A stretch of 64,000 nt of DNA from Ascidia mentula. Taxonomy: Eukaryota > Chordata > Ascidiacea > Phlebobranchia > Ascidiidae. Positions 1-10,330 of this stretch are shown here, piece by piece. Under the pieces are notes generated by a model, which had not been told where the DNA came from, did not search any database, and was given only the letters and a program-made list of their open reading frames with translations. How positions within the stretch are numbered: position 1 is the first letter of the stretch; every line of letters starts with the position of its first letter. The position numbers were made by a program, and so were the translations under genes. The stretch is taken from contig OX387199.1 of NCBI GenBank assembly GCA_947561715.1, forward strand, positions 8,127,001-8,191,000. The letters run 5' to 3'.

Positions 1-297
1 ACCTGCTTTTGTCGTAATTTCGTGAGTTTTAGCTCCGAAGAAATAATGAACACTATCAAAAGAGTCTATGTTAGTTTGACACATGAATATTGGAATTTTA
101 ATAAAATCTAAACTTGGGTTATATACTTCAGTTTGACAGTGTTTTACAGTGTGAGGGACATTACGGTGGCAGGATGTGGGTTCAACCACACTATATTCGC
201 CACGTGAACTTGTTTCGTGGCATAATTTAAATTGTACTTCACCTCGACCATTTTGAACCAAAAAGGTAAATACGAATACAACAATTTTTATGGACAT
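1..297 (-). CDS. env-like third ORF of the Gypsy element (5' part only)
   Basis: An open frame starts three bases after the pol stop and stays open to the window edge. It begins with a basic-hydrophobic stretch that reads as a signal peptide (MSIKIVVFVFTFLVQ), followed by a Cys-containing ectodomain-like region. Its position after pol and its secretory start fit an envelope-like gene, as carried by some Gypsy lineages. Too little is visible to name the envelope family, so the function is inferred from position and signal peptide. Confidence 0.6.
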   Translation of the reverse strand, partial: MSIKIVVFVFTFLVQNGRGEVQFKLCHETSSRGEYSVVEPTSCHRNVPHTVKHCQTEVYNPSLDFIKIPIFMCQTNIDSFDSVHYFFGAKTHEITTKAG

Positions 298-300
298 GGC

Positions 301-3300
301 TTATTGTCTGAATCTTAATGGTTTTCGGATTTCGCGACCACGTCTGGTGAACGTTGTTGGTTCCGGTGTTTCTGGTGTCTCGAAATCTGTAACAAGAGGT
401 AGATTAGATTGGTCTAATACGGTATCCTGAGTGTCCTGAACAGTATCTAGTGTGCCAGAATCCGAAGGTATGTTGTTAGGCAAATGAGCTACTTTAATCC
501 TATCAATGGAAACACTATCTTTCCGTCCGGACATAGCCAATACAAAGTATTTGTCATGCTTTTCTAAGACTTTGTATGGTCCTTTGTAATGATTTTGAAG
601 TGGTGTTCTGTGGCCTCCTATTTTAACAAAGACATGGGTACACGTTTGAAGATCCTTGTCCAGGTAAGATTTGCGAGGTGGTTGTGGTCGTCTTGCTGAA
701 AAGGTTAGATTTGACATAAAGGATGAAAGTTGTGTTGCGTATTCTGAACGGTGAGAGACAGATGCAGTATCTTCAAAGAATTCCAAAGGTAATCTTAAAG
801 TGGTTCCAAAAACCAATTCGGCCGGGGAACAATCTAATTCCTGGTTGTAACTAGCGTGTATACCCAACATTACCAAACCTAAATTTGAATGCCAGTCCAT
901 TGGTCTTTCGTAAGCTTTAAGAGCTGCCTTTAATCTTCGATGGGTGTTCTCGATCAGGCCATTTCCGATTGGGTGATAGCTCGTGGTATTACATAATTTA
1001 ATTCCCAAAGATTCACAAAGATCCGTAAATAAACCGGAAACAAAATTAGATCCTCGATCTGTTGTTATACGAAGAGGAACTCCATGCCGCGAAATCCAAT
1101 TGAGTAGAAATGCATCAGCACAATTACTAGCAGAAATGTTAGTGAGAGGAATAGCTTCTAACCACCTTGTGAATCTATCAATGATAGTAAAGATATAGCT
1201 ATAACCATTAGAATTTGGTAAAGGTCCTACGACATCCAAATTAAGATCGGTAAAACGCTCCTGTGGCTCAATATAACTTCCTAGCGGCGCAGTGTTATGC
1301 CTTTGTACCTTTGCGGCTTGACATTGTAAACAAGTTTTACACCACTCATGGATATCTTTTCTCATACCTGGCCAAACGTACCGTTCTCCAATCAATTTCT
1401 GAGTAATTTTAATTCCAGCATGTGATAAAGAATGAACCGTGTTGAAAATTTGTTTTCTAAAACCAGTAGGAACAACCAACCTAAAAACACCTGTGGAAAT
1501 ATCTCCAATGAGATCGACATTAATTTCTGGCCATCTTCGTTTCACAAGTTGAAGAGACCTACAATCCTGTTCTAGCAAGTTCTGAAAGCGCAAAGTGTCC
1601 TGTTCTACTGACAACTCGTGAAAGTCGATTGTCTCCGGAAATAGTTTAATGACATTAATTTCTATTCGTGACAAACAATCCGCGACAACATTTTGTAAAC
1701 CTTGGATGTGTTCAATCTGAGATGTAAATTGTGAAATGTAATCAAAATGCCGTTCTTGACGTGGTGAAAGATTGTCAGACATGGAATGAAACGCTTTTAC
1801 CAATGGCTTATGATCGGTGACAACATTGAAATCTCTACCATGTAATAAAGGTTTGAAATGCCTTATTGATTCATAAATAGCCAACAATTCTCGGTCAAAC
1901 GTCGAGTATTTACTTTGAGCGGAATTCAACTTCCGAGAGAAAAATGCAAGTGGCAACCATTGACCATTCTCAAACTGATTTAACACCGCTCCCATAGCAA
2001 AGTTACTGCAATCGCAAACCAATGAAAACTTGCCATTAAACTTTGGATAATGTAGCATGGTTTCCGTGCTCAACAATTCCTTAGCTTTGTCAAACGCCAC
2101 TATTTGTTCAGGGGACCAATCAATGAATTTACGTTTCCTGAAGGCTTTCTGTAACATGGCCGTTAAGACTTGGGTATGTTCAGCGCAGTGTGGAATGAAT
2201 CTTCTATAGAACATTAGCATGCCAAGAAATTTACGTAATTCTTTTATCGATTTAGGCCTGGGAAATTGCTTGATTGCTTTTACCTTGTTTTCTAACGGGT
2301 GAAAACCATGACAAGTGACTTGATGTCCTAAAAATTCTACCTCTTCGACACCGAAAACACTTTTCTCGACATTAATTTCCAACCCATAATCAGCTAAACG
2401 TTGAAGTACCAAACGCAAATGTCTTTGGTGCTCTTCAGGTGACTTTGACGCAATTAGCAAGTCATCGATATAGCAAAAGACGAATTTTAGGCCTTTCAAC
2501 ACCTGATCCATAAATCTACAGAAAGTTTTCGGACTATTAGACAAACCAAAGGGCATGCGACAATACTCAAAACAACCATTTGGATAAACGACAGCGGTCT
2601 TATGTATGGAATCAGGATGGACTGGGATTTGGAAAAAGGCATTTTTCAAATCGACCTTGGTGAATATTCTAGCGCCATTGAGTTCATTAACAAAATCCGA
2701 AAGGAATTTCATAGGATATTGATCCTTAACTGTCCTCAAGTTTAGTCTTCGAAAATCACCCACTATTCTGTATTTGCCATTGCTCTTTTTAACAATGTGG
2801 ATAGGCGAACAAAATTCAGACGAACTTGGACGAATGACACCTTTGCGCTCTAAATCCTCAAACTGCGTATCAACCTCGTGCAGAAACTCAGGTGACAACC
2901 TTCTAGGACGACAACTGACTGGGTAACCATCGGTGATTATTCGATGGAAAACATTATGTTGAACCGGCTTGTCAATGCTCATAGGTTCTGTGACAGACGG
3001 GAATTCTTGCACAATGCGTTCAAATTCGTTTGACGGCTTATCTGTTGCGCGGTTACATTCGGGTGCCCGATCGGCGCAAGTCTTATCAACATTCGAAGGT
3101 GCAGCTTTTATCACCTTGTTTATTTTTCGACCGGTGACTCGAGCACAATCTATGGGACCAGAATTGACACCATGGCCAGAGTGACAACATTTTCGCGATC
3201 GCTTCGACTGCTTCCGGAAAGGGGGCATTATCCTTTTGCGCTTAACATCAACCAAAATATCAAAGAACCGAAGGAAATCACTTCCTATTATACCTTGTTT

Positions 3301-3504
3301 GACATCGCATACAATAAATTTCCATTTAAACAACTGATTTAGACCAAAATCAACAACCTTAGTCATTTTCCCGAGAGAGACTATTTTATTGCCACCGAAA
3401 CCTTGTAAAACGACCTTATGTGAACTAAATGATTTCTTTGCGGACTTGGCAAACCAAAAAGGTATAACTGATACATCTGATCCAGTATCAACAAGAAATG
3501 GCAA
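301..3504 (-). CDS. Pol polyprotein of the Gypsy element
   Basis: The frame encodes, in order, the domains of a Ty3/Gypsy pol. An aspartic protease motif LVDTGSDVSVIP lies at about residues 4-15. Reverse transcriptase carries the catalytic box CYIDDLLIAS near residue 343. RNase H has CDCSNFAMGAVL near residue 498 and TDHKPL near 565. Integrase has its HH-CC zinc finger (HSLSHAG...CKTCLQCQ, about residues 690-728) and a DDE core from about residue 750. This order (RT-RH before integrase) is that of Gypsy, not Copia. The frame of about 1,067 codons looks whole. Confidence 0.95.
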   Translation of the reverse strand: MPFLVDTGSDVSVIPFWFAKSAKKSFSSHKVVLQGFGGNKIVSLGKMTKVVDFGLNQLFKWKFIVCDVKQGIIGSDFLRFFDILVDVKRKRIMPPFRKQSKRSRKCCHSGHGVNSGPIDCARVTGRKINKVIKAAPSNVDKTCADRAPECNRATDKPSNEFERIVQEFPSVTEPMSIDKPVQHNVFHRIITDGYPVSCRPRRLSPEFLHEVDTQFEDLERKGVIRPSSSEFCSPIHIVKKSNGKYRIVGDFRRLNLRTVKDQYPMKFLSDFVNELNGARIFTKVDLKNAFFQIPVHPDSIHKTAVVYPNGCFEYCRMPFGLSNSPKTFCRFMDQVLKGLKFVFCYIDDLLIASKSPEEHQRHLRLVLQRLADYGLEINVEKSVFGVEEVEFLGHQVTCHGFHPLENKVKAIKQFPRPKSIKELRKFLGMLMFYRRFIPHCAEHTQVLTAMLQKAFRKRKFIDWSPEQIVAFDKAKELLSTETMLHYPKFNGKFSLVCDCSNFAMGAVLNQFENGQWLPLAFFSRKLNSAQSKYSTFDRELLAIYESIRHFKPLLHGRDFNVVTDHKPLVKAFHSMSDNLSPRQERHFDYISQFTSQIEHIQGLQNVVADCLSRIEINVIKLFPETIDFHELSVEQDTLRFQNLLEQDCRSLQLVKRRWPEINVDLIGDISTGVFRLVVPTGFRKQIFNTVHSLSHAGIKITQKLIGERYVWPGMRKDIHEWCKTCLQCQAAKVQRHNTAPLGSYIEPQERFTDLNLDVVGPLPNSNGYSYIFTIIDRFTRWLEAIPLTNISASNCADAFLLNWISRHGVPLRITTDRGSNFVSGLFTDLCESLGIKLCNTTSYHPIGNGLIENTHRRLKAALKAYERPMDWHSNLGLVMLGIHASYNQELDCSPAELVFGTTLRLPLEFFEDTASVSHRSEYATQLSSFMSNLTFSARRPQPPRKSYLDKDLQTCTHVFVKIGGHRTPLQNHYKGPYKVLEKHDKYFVLAMSGRKDSVSIDRIKVAHLPNNIPSDSGTLDTVQDTQDTVLDQSNLPLVTDFETPETPEPTTFTRRGREIRKPLRFRQ

Positions 3505-3608
3505 GTTTGAAAAAGAATCGTGTACGCTAAAGGTATCGCTTAAATTTCGCTTAAAACTATGTCTGCCTTTTCGCCGTGAGCTGTTTTTCGAAATGGACGA
3601 AAAGGCTG

Positions 3609-4844
3609 CTACAAGTTTTTTGAATGAAAGTGACCATAAAACTTACACGGTTGTGCACACGATCTAGCATTTTCACCATAAACAGAGTGGTAATAACAAA
3701 CGTTGTTAATGTTACTTTGCCCCATAGAACCACTGTTAGTAAACCCACGATTTTCTGACCTGTTTTGAAATCCACCTCTCGATTGCCATGGGCGACCTCT
3801 GTATCTGTTATCGCCCCTTCCGCGTGACTGCGAATAGGCGCCACGGGATGCGTTCGAATATTGTCTGGAATTACCATAATTCGACCTGTTTGACTGCCCT
3901 GATAATGAGCTCAGTTTATCGAACAATTTATCAATTCGTCGATCAAAGTTATCATTGATCAACATTTGGGAAGAAACCGCAGGCGTTGTGTTTGGTAATG
4001 GCTTTTCAGCCACAGGCGCAACAACAGACGGTTGTGACATAGAAACCATCATATCAGCTTTCGAAGCCAGAGTTTCTATGTCCAACTCGTAATCTGTCGC
4101 AAGAATTAGTCGAATATGCGAGGGCAGTTTATCAATAAAAACACGTTTCAACAAGCGTTCGGTCATCGGATCCAAACCATTTCTTGCATCCAACAACGAC
4201 AACATCTCATGTAATAACTCGGTGGGGCGTCTACCTTTCAATGACGTCTCATTCAACAACTGATTAAGACGACTTATTTCGCTTTTTTCATAAAACGTAA
4301 TAAGCGCATTCTTTAAAGCAGAGTATGGTTCATCATGAGCTCTACTTAAAACCACGTGGCCAACTTTAGAAATTTGATCCTCACTAAGGCTAGACACAAC
4401 GTAATTAAACATCTGCGACTCGCCACTAATTCCACAGCTTCCCAATGTCTGCTCAACGCTTTGGAACCACGCTCGAGGCATGCTCGTCCAAAAAGCAGGC
4501 AAAGTAAGCTTTGGAACACTTGGCGGCGGCACTGATCCTCTTCGCGACATTCTGACTGGAGATGTACTAGGGGATCGAGTCAACTTAGGTAAGCGCTCGT
4601 CGGCTGGATTCACACGACTGCTAAAATCATCAGGCAACGTCGAAAATCGTTGCGAACCTGATGGTCCAGCATGTGGTGATTTTGCGCGCACCGGGCCTAG
4701 CGGTGTATCAATCATGCGACAATCGTCTCGCATCGCTTCACGAACCGTATCTAACTCGTCTGGTGTGAAACGAACCCTTCCGCGCGAAGGTGTTTTTCGC
4801 AAACTACCTGGCTTGTCCGATTGTTTAAACGGAAACCAACTCAT
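3609..4844 (-). CDS. Gag of the Gypsy element
   Basis: The gag frame precedes pol on the minus strand. I place the start at the ATG of MSWFPFKQSDKPG. The middle (about residues 110-270) looks like a Ty3/Gypsy capsid, with FWTSMPRAWFQSVEQ and the distal LPSHIRLILA. The C-terminal part is Ser/Arg/Gly-rich, as in nucleic-acid-binding tails. It ends in a Cys/His box, CYYHSVYGENARSC followed by QPCKF, of the CsRn1-clade type rather than the usual CCHC knuckle. That box and the primer site support the clade call. Confidence 0.88.
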   Translation of the reverse strand: MSWFPFKQSDKPGSLRKTPSRGRVRFTPDELDTVREAMRDDCRMIDTPLGPVRAKSPHAGPSGSQRFSTLPDDFSSRVNPADERLPKLTRSPSTSPVRMSRRGSVPPPSVPKLTLPAFWTSMPRAWFQSVEQTLGSCGISGESQMFNYVVSSLSEDQISKVGHVVLSRAHDEPYSALKNALITFYEKSEISRLNQLLNETSLKGRRPTELLHEMLSLLDARNGLDPMTERLLKRVFIDKLPSHIRLILATDYELDIETLASKADMMVSMSQPSVVAPVAEKPLPNTTPAVSSQMLINDNFDRRIDKLFDKLSSLSGQSNRSNYGNSRQYSNASRGAYSQSRGRGDNRYRGRPWQSRGGFQNRSENRGFTNSGSMGQSNINNVCYYHSVYGENARSCAQPCKFYGHFHSKNL

Positions 4845-5078
4845 TCTGATACTAAGAAAAGCGACACACAAACAAAAATAAAATAAAATATTGTACAGTA
4901 CCGTGACAAAGGAGCGTCTGGGAACGTAATTTCCGGAGAAGCGGTTCTCGACGATCCTCCAAGAAGATTGATTGAGTTCTGAATAAGCAAAAAGACTTGT
5001 GAGATTCGCAAGAATGCAATTCAGTAGAATATTTTTCAAAAATAAACGGAACAAACCAACCTGGTAAGAGCAATTGTG

Positions 5079-5096
5079 ATCACGTCGGGGTCACCA
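5079..5096 (-). other. Primer-binding site, tRNA-Trp
   Basis: The plus strand reads ATCACGTCGGGGTCACCA, the 3' end of metazoan tRNA-Trp with its CCA. On the element's strand this is the complement where minus-strand DNA synthesis is primed. It lies one base inside the LTR edge (TG at 5098). Confidence 0.85.
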
Positions 5097-5097
5097 G

Positions 5098-5570
5098 TGC
5101 AGCGTACCAGTAGGATTCCCAGTCGCTGCTTTGCTGAAGCTAAAGTCTGTTTGCGTGTTCTTGCTGATATAGACTACTGAATTAAAAGCTCCGTGAACAG
5201 ACTTCTTTATTAATGGAAACACACGATTGCAATTACCAGGTGGCTTAAGTTTAACTTGTTTCAAGCGCGTTTAACACGTGACTGAATTGCAGCGAATTTA
5301 ACTATTAAAAGAACATGCGAACGTTTACAGCGCGATGGCAAGAATAACGACAGGGCCGAGAGAATACGAGCGACTGAGCGATCGAACAATTACTACGAGG
5401 GCGTTTTATAACAAACATTCAGGAAAAACGTGGTTGTCCAGCAGGGTATCAGCAGCTTGGTTTGAACTCTGCAGGAAGGCTTAGCTCCGCCTGCATCCTT
5501 TCCGTCTAGTGTTCCAGTATTGAATTTCAGGAAACATGCGGCGTGGTCAGAACTAGGCCAGGGAAAACAT
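5098..5570 (-). repeat. 5' LTR of the Gypsy element
   Basis: The inner edge is TG at 5098, beside the primer site. On the element's strand there is a TATAAAA box at 5410-5404 and an AATAAA signal at 5211-5206, giving a plausible U3-R-U5 order. The outer edge is estimated at about 5560-5640, since the partner LTR is outside the window. Confidence 0.65.
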
Positions 5571-5792
5571 GCGTGTTGCCACAAGGCGCCATTGTTTGTT
5601 CAAATTCAATTCCTATAGCGACAGGGAAAACACCTTCGTGTTTTTGTAATTTTGTTCAAACTTCAAACCATGCAAGCAGGAGTACACGTATCGTATGTAA
5701 AGTTGTGTTGTTATGCAGCATAATACAATTTGTACTATTACATACATTTATTACATAAAATCCCACAGTGCCACTTTTGAAGTTTGTAAACT

Positions 5793-6578
5793 ATGAACGA
5801 CCGCGTGCACCTAAAATTGGATCGAAGCGCGGCTTCTGCAGTTGACGCTTACTTTGAATATCGCAATATTGTTGGCGAAGACGACAACGGAAAACTTTTT
5901 ACTCCAGAGGAGTATGAAGAATACAAAAAGACCGTATTGCCTATGCGCATGAAAAACAGGCTTTACGTTAGCTGGACTAACACTGCTGGAATTGACTGTA
6001 AGATTATAGGGCCGGAAACCCTTTGCTTTTGTCAACATCGATATAAACAACATCAGACTGACTTTCCAAATGCTTCAGGGATTGCTCAGTCTTCATTAAA
6101 ATGCAAATCAAGAAGTTGTTTGTGCAGCGGATATGACTATTTCCCTAAAAATGGAAATCAGTCATTAAGATGCCACTGTAAGCATTTATCTAGTGATCAT
6201 GGCCCCCAAGCACCACATGCTTGTCAGACAAAGTCATGTCTGTGTCAGTCATTTGTCACTTCTTTCCGTTGTGGTTGTGGGGACTTGGCCTCTGCACACA
6301 GTCTGGTTATAGAAACTAGGGATGAACGGATAAAGCGTGGTCACCCAGTTGCAAGAGAAGAACCTCCTTATGCTGCTATGGGTGGAATCACTGGCATGAG
6401 TTCTTTGATTGATGGATACATGAGGCTTGACGACAGTGGAATAGGTGCTCCCACAAGAGAGTTTTTGGAACAACCTTCTTCATCATACACTATGGGACCA
6501 TCAGCTGCACCTAGTAGCTCTGGAAAGTCTCTAACATCAAAACGCAAACAATTAAGGCAGCCACAATGGAACAATTAA
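5793..6578 (+). CDS. FAM221A: FAM221A family protein, intronless
   Basis: A 261-residue protein, close to the roughly 300 of vertebrate FAM221A, in one uninterrupted exon. Diagnostic blocks are present in order: KLFTPEEYEEYK near residue 35, ETLCFCQHRYKQH near 76, a series of Cys/His pairs (CLCSGYDYF, RCHCKHLSSDHG, CLCQSFV, RCGCGDLASAH) typical of metal-binding repeats, then PYAAMGGITGMSSL and GYMRLDDSGIG near residues 195-220. The C-terminal tail is short and Ser/Lys-rich. The family has no established biochemical role. No AATAAA occurs between its stop and the next gene's start about 200 bases downstream, which suggests shared transcription. The lack of introns contrasts with the multi-exon vertebrate gene. 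Confidence 0.95.
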   Translation: MNDRVHLKLDRSAASAVDAYFEYRNIVGEDDNGKLFTPEEYEEYKKTVLPMRMKNRLYVSWTNTAGIDCKIIGPETLCFCQHRYKQHQTDFPNASGIAQSSLKCKSRSCLCSGYDYFPKNGNQSLRCHCKHLSSDHGPQAPHACQTKSCLCQSFVTSFRCGCGDLASAHSLVIETRDERIKRGHPVAREEPPYAAMGGITGMSSLIDGYMRLDDSGIGAPTREFLEQPSSSYTMGPSAAPSSSGKSLTSKRKQLRQPQWNN

Positions 6579-6705
6579 TACATGTTGTGATTTGGTGTCA
6601 ATAAGTATTACTCTGTTCCCATGTTTTTAGCACTGTGTCTAGTGGCATATATTATAGTTACAATGAGAATCGTTTGTTTGTGAATTACATTTTAATTGTA
6701 TTACT

Positions 6706-6729
6706 GTAATTTTCTTGTTTTGTCCCAGA
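6706..6729 (+). promoter_or_regulatory. Candidate trans-splice (or cis) acceptor before the BtpA-family gene
   Basis: The tract TTTTCTTGTTTTGTCCCAG ends in AG at 6729, 53 bases before the BtpA ATG. No obvious exon lies in the roughly 130 bases between it and the FAM221A stop. In a spliced-leader species this is where a leader would be added to an operon's second gene. It could instead close an ordinary 5'-UTR intron. Confidence 0.45.
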
Positions 6730-6782
6730 TATACAAAAATTTAATTTAAATGCACTAAGGTACCTTGTTCTTACTTCACAAA

Positions 6783-8055
6783 ATGTCAATGCAAAATTTT
6801 TTCAAGTTGTTTGGGAGATTAGAAGGGTCTGTGATAGGAATGGTTCATTTAAAACCTTTACCAGGTATGCTTTATGAGAAAATTTATCAACAAAACTTAA
6901 ATGCTTTATTAAAGGATCACCAAGAAATACTGATTCCATTGTTAACATCAAATCCAATGCTTTAAGAGAGGCAGAGATGTATTTGGAAAATGGTGTTGTA
7001 TGTACTATAGTTGTTACTTTTTATATTGCATTGTTTATGACTCTTTGTATAATGTAGGACTCCATTATGATTGAAAATATGCATGATATACCATATCTAC
7101 AAGCACCAGAAATTGGTCCAGAGGTAATAACTGCCATGACAACAGTTGCTTGTTCTTTGCGACAAGCATTTCCTGAAACACCAATGGGGATTCAGATACT
7201 AACTGCTGCAAATAAGCAGGCACTGGCTGTGGCAAAATGTGCAGGTTTGGTTTGTTTTCAACACAAAATAACTAAACATAACAACCATTGCGTGAATCAT
7301 AATTTTCTTTTTAAACACCCTTGTAGGTTTGAATTATATTCGTGCTGAGGGTTTTGTGTTTTCTCATATTGGAGACGAGGGATGGATTAATTCTTGCGCT
7401 GGAGATCTTTTAAGATACCGTAAAGCAGTTGATGCTAATGATGTGCTTGTGTTTGCTGACATCAAAAAGAAACACAGGTAAAAAAATTTGTTAAATACAG
7501 CATGAGAAAATACAAATGTCCAACAATTTACAAATATTAATTTCGAGTAAAAAGTATTGCCAACTTTTGTTTTTACAGTAGCGGGGATTTGGTTTATCTG
7601 TATATTTTAGTATATTTTCTCTTTTCCAATAGATTAGTACAATTTTATGTCAAATTTACTATTGTTTCAGTTCACATGCTGTGACCAATGACATAACAGT
7701 TGATGAGACAGCTCGGGCTGCAGAGTTTTTCTTGGCAGATGGAGTTGTTATTACAGGCACAGAAACTGGCATAGCCCCAAACCAGGGCCATCTAACTGGT
7801 AAAAGTTGGTTGAGTTTCACATCAAGTACCCCATTTCACATAACACTGATCTATTTTGCAGCTGTAAAGAATGCTGTCACGATTCCAGTCTTGGTTGGAT
7901 CAGGTGTAACCACGAACAATGTGGAAAACTTTGTAGAGGCCTCTGCCTTAATAGTAGGGTCCCACTTTAAAAAAGGTGGTCTATGGAGCAATAAAGTTAA
8001 TCCAACTCAAGTCAAGGAGTTTGTGGAAAAAGTAAAACAACTGAGAGGTTCCTAA
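6783..8055 (+). CDS. BtpA-family TIM-barrel protein, six exons
   Basis: Exons are 6783-6864, 6915-6997, 7058-7244, 7327-7477, 7671-7798 and 7862-8055, joining in frame to 274 residues. Introns are only 50, 60, 82, 193 and 63 nt. Family landmarks include GSVIGMVHLKPLPG at the start, SIMIENMHDIPYLQ, GFVFSHIGDEGWINSCAG, VLVFADIKKKH, GVVITGTETG, VPVLVGSGV-like IPVLVGSGVTTNNV, and ALIVGSHFKKGG. These are the conserved strands and phosphate-site loops of the BtpA/F13E9.13 fold. Cyanobacterial BtpA affects photosystem I build-up; the animal function is unknown. The ATG is the first in frame after the acceptor-like tract and gives the usual short N-terminus. Confidence 0.93.
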
Positions 8056-9050
8056 TCATGTGACAGGGGCTTGTGAATTAGGGTGTGGTGTTGTATTGAG
8101 GGATCAGATTTGATTTCCAGCCAAGGAATAAGTTTTGCAATATACTTTCTCTTGTGCAATTGTGTCTATCTACAGTCAATCACTGCCTTTTAACCCATAT
8201 TATGTGGCAACTTTTGCTGCTTTTCTATGCACCCACAAATAGCATTGTGAAATGACAAACATACCTGCTACTATCTATGCATGTTTGTACTGTTACAGTT
8301 TCAAGCAAATAAATATCAACAATAATTGTAATGAATCAATTTACTGCACAGGATGATAGAAAGTATGGAAGCAATGTGCACCTTGTGAAAAAGAAAAAAG
8401 CCAATATTAACATCTTAAACTAAATTTGAGCAAAATTTGGAATGGGTAATAGGACAGAGTTTTAGATGATATTCTAAAATATTGCGTGAAATACCCTTGG
8501 AATGGTGGTAATATTGTGTAAAATATTCCACACAAAGCAGTTTGTTGTGGTATGTGCTAAAACACTGAAAAGTTCTATTGTAGCAACAATACATAAAGGA
8601 AATCAATGAAAATAAAGTAAAGCCCTGATTTCAAGGAAGCAAGCAGCAGTGACGCTAGTATAAAAGAAAATACGATGCAACTTAAATATATTTTTCTACC
8701 GGCTTGCAACAGAGTTGTCACCTTATGTTGGTTTGGAACATTATCTTAATGATAAACATCCTTTGAAAGAAAAGTTCAACAAACATTAAACAGCACAATG
8801 TCAACACCTTGTTTAATCCGGTGTTTGGGCGGCATTTCAAAGTGTTGTATCATCGAGTGAGACAGTGTGAAATACGCATAGACGGTGAGGTGTTCGAAAG
8901 AATACACATTTTCAATTATAAATAAACATGTGGCGACCGGTTAGTTAGTATGTAAGTTGGAAAATAATAGAAAGAAATGCGACCAAGGCGTTGAGTGACA
9001 CTTGCACCTTGGAAAATTTGACAAAAAAAAAATCAAAAATGGAATGACTG
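8056..9050. other. Intergenic region between convergent BtpA-family and EVA1 genes
   Basis: This stretch holds the 3' UTRs of both neighbours. AATAAA at 8308-8313 fits the BtpA-family transcript. I see no coding sequence in it. Confidence 0.7.
8308..8313 (+). terminator. Poly(A) signal of the BtpA-family gene
   Basis: AATAAA lies 253 bases after the stop codon on the same strand, the first canonical signal downstream. Confidence 0.55.
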
Positions 9051-10330
9051 CTAATAGTATTGGTTAAGATTTTTGGTGCCCGGAAGTTCCGGCCTTCCCT
9101 GGCGCTGAAAATATTCATACATTGGACTTTCGCGCGAATTGTCGTACCACGAACCTCTGCGCTCCAGGCGTGGCTCGGGTAATCCCAGGCTCACCGTTCG
9201 CGCATTTGAAGCTGGTTGGTGTTGCGGCTGCAACGACACGTAGTGTTCGTTAAAGCTCGACGTGAAACCCGTCGGGTGGCGCTGCTGCGTATGAAACGCG
9301 AGTGGATTGGTCCTTATCCGTTGCGGCTGTATATGCTGCTGGTGCTGGTGCTGATGATACGGTGAGTTAAAAGGCACTCGTTGTTGAGTGGCATAATGCG
9401 GTATGTTGTGTTGCTGTGGAACCTGGTAGCCATGCGTATGTTTCGGGAAAGGAGGTGGCTCGCGTGTGGCCATTTGTGGCTGCGTGTAGCCCTGTCGCAT
9501 AGGGGACTGTTGTCGCTGTATGTATGGATTTCGATTTACAGCTTGCAGGTTAGGTGCCCCATTACCAAATGAACTACTGCTCTGGGCCGGCGAAAACTTG
9601 GAAAGGTTTGGAACCAAAGTCGTGGGGCGGACCGGCGCCACATGCTCCGAAAGCGGTGGGGTTACGTCATTGTCTTGATATTCATACTCGCTTGTTTCTT
9701 CATCCGCGTACGGTATTTCATCGCTCGTGTGTTCCATATTGGGGAATGCGTTGTAACGGGCGCCCCCGTCGGCCGCTTCCCGTTGGGGGCTCTCCGCTGG
9801 GCTGCTGGAAGAAAATATTGGCTGCGGTTCCACATCAAAATGACTTCGACCGCTCGCCACGGCGCTGATGGCGTCGTCGTCGCTGAGTGACGTAGAACGA
9901 TGCTCGATTTGGTATTCGTCCGACTGCTCGTCGCGTTGCCAAGGAGCATTTCTGCAGCAGCACGAACACCACTTGTTCATTAGTCTCCGCATACGGCGTT
10001 TCCGTCGACGTTGTTCGTCGTTCATTCGGTTCATGACCGCAATGTGATTTACTCTCCCGTTGGAGTTACTTCTGGACGCCGGTGCACTGTACACGTTACC
10101 GGGACTGGCGGTTGATGAGCCAGTTTGCGACTGCCGCGCGTTGGCGTCCAAGAGTCTCGCATTTTCGGTGCCTTCGTTTGCCGAGTTTTCTCCTTCCTCG
10201 GTCTTGTTCTTGCGGCGAAATCTTCGCATGATGTTCTTTTCTTCGATTTTGCACACCAGCATACAAACTGTGAGGAAAAGTCCAACGCAGATGCAGGAAA
10301 GGAAGACGATCAGAACTTGTTCCTTGTTTT
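9051..10330 (-). other. EVA1C: EVA1 last exon: membrane helix and low-complexity cytoplasmic tail
   Basis: The exon opens at the acceptor TTTTCCCAG (10331-10339) and encodes the membrane helix followed by basic MRRFRRKNK. The tail is acidic/Ser-rich, then rich in Gln, His and Pro. It closes with LPGTKNLNQYY, resembling the LPRNMGQFY end of human EVA1C. The tail is about 400 residues against roughly 110 in the human protein. Confidence 0.88.

Larger units (their letters stand above)
1..5570 (-). mobile_element. Ty3/Gypsy LTR retrotransposon, CsRn1-like clade, cut by window edge
   Basis: A minus-strand LTR element. In its own direction it has an LTR (about 5570 down to 5098), a primer-binding site matching the 3' end of tRNA-Trp (5096-5079), gag, pol, and the first part of an env-like ORF that runs off the left edge, so the second LTR is not seen. 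Use of a tRNA-Trp primer and a gag ending in a Cys/His box of the form CxxH...C..PC are known marks of the CsRn1/Kabuki branch of Gypsy elements. The visible reading frames look whole, with no breaks noticed, which points to a young insertion. The outer LTR boundary is an estimate, because target-site duplications cannot be tested here. Confidence 0.9.
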
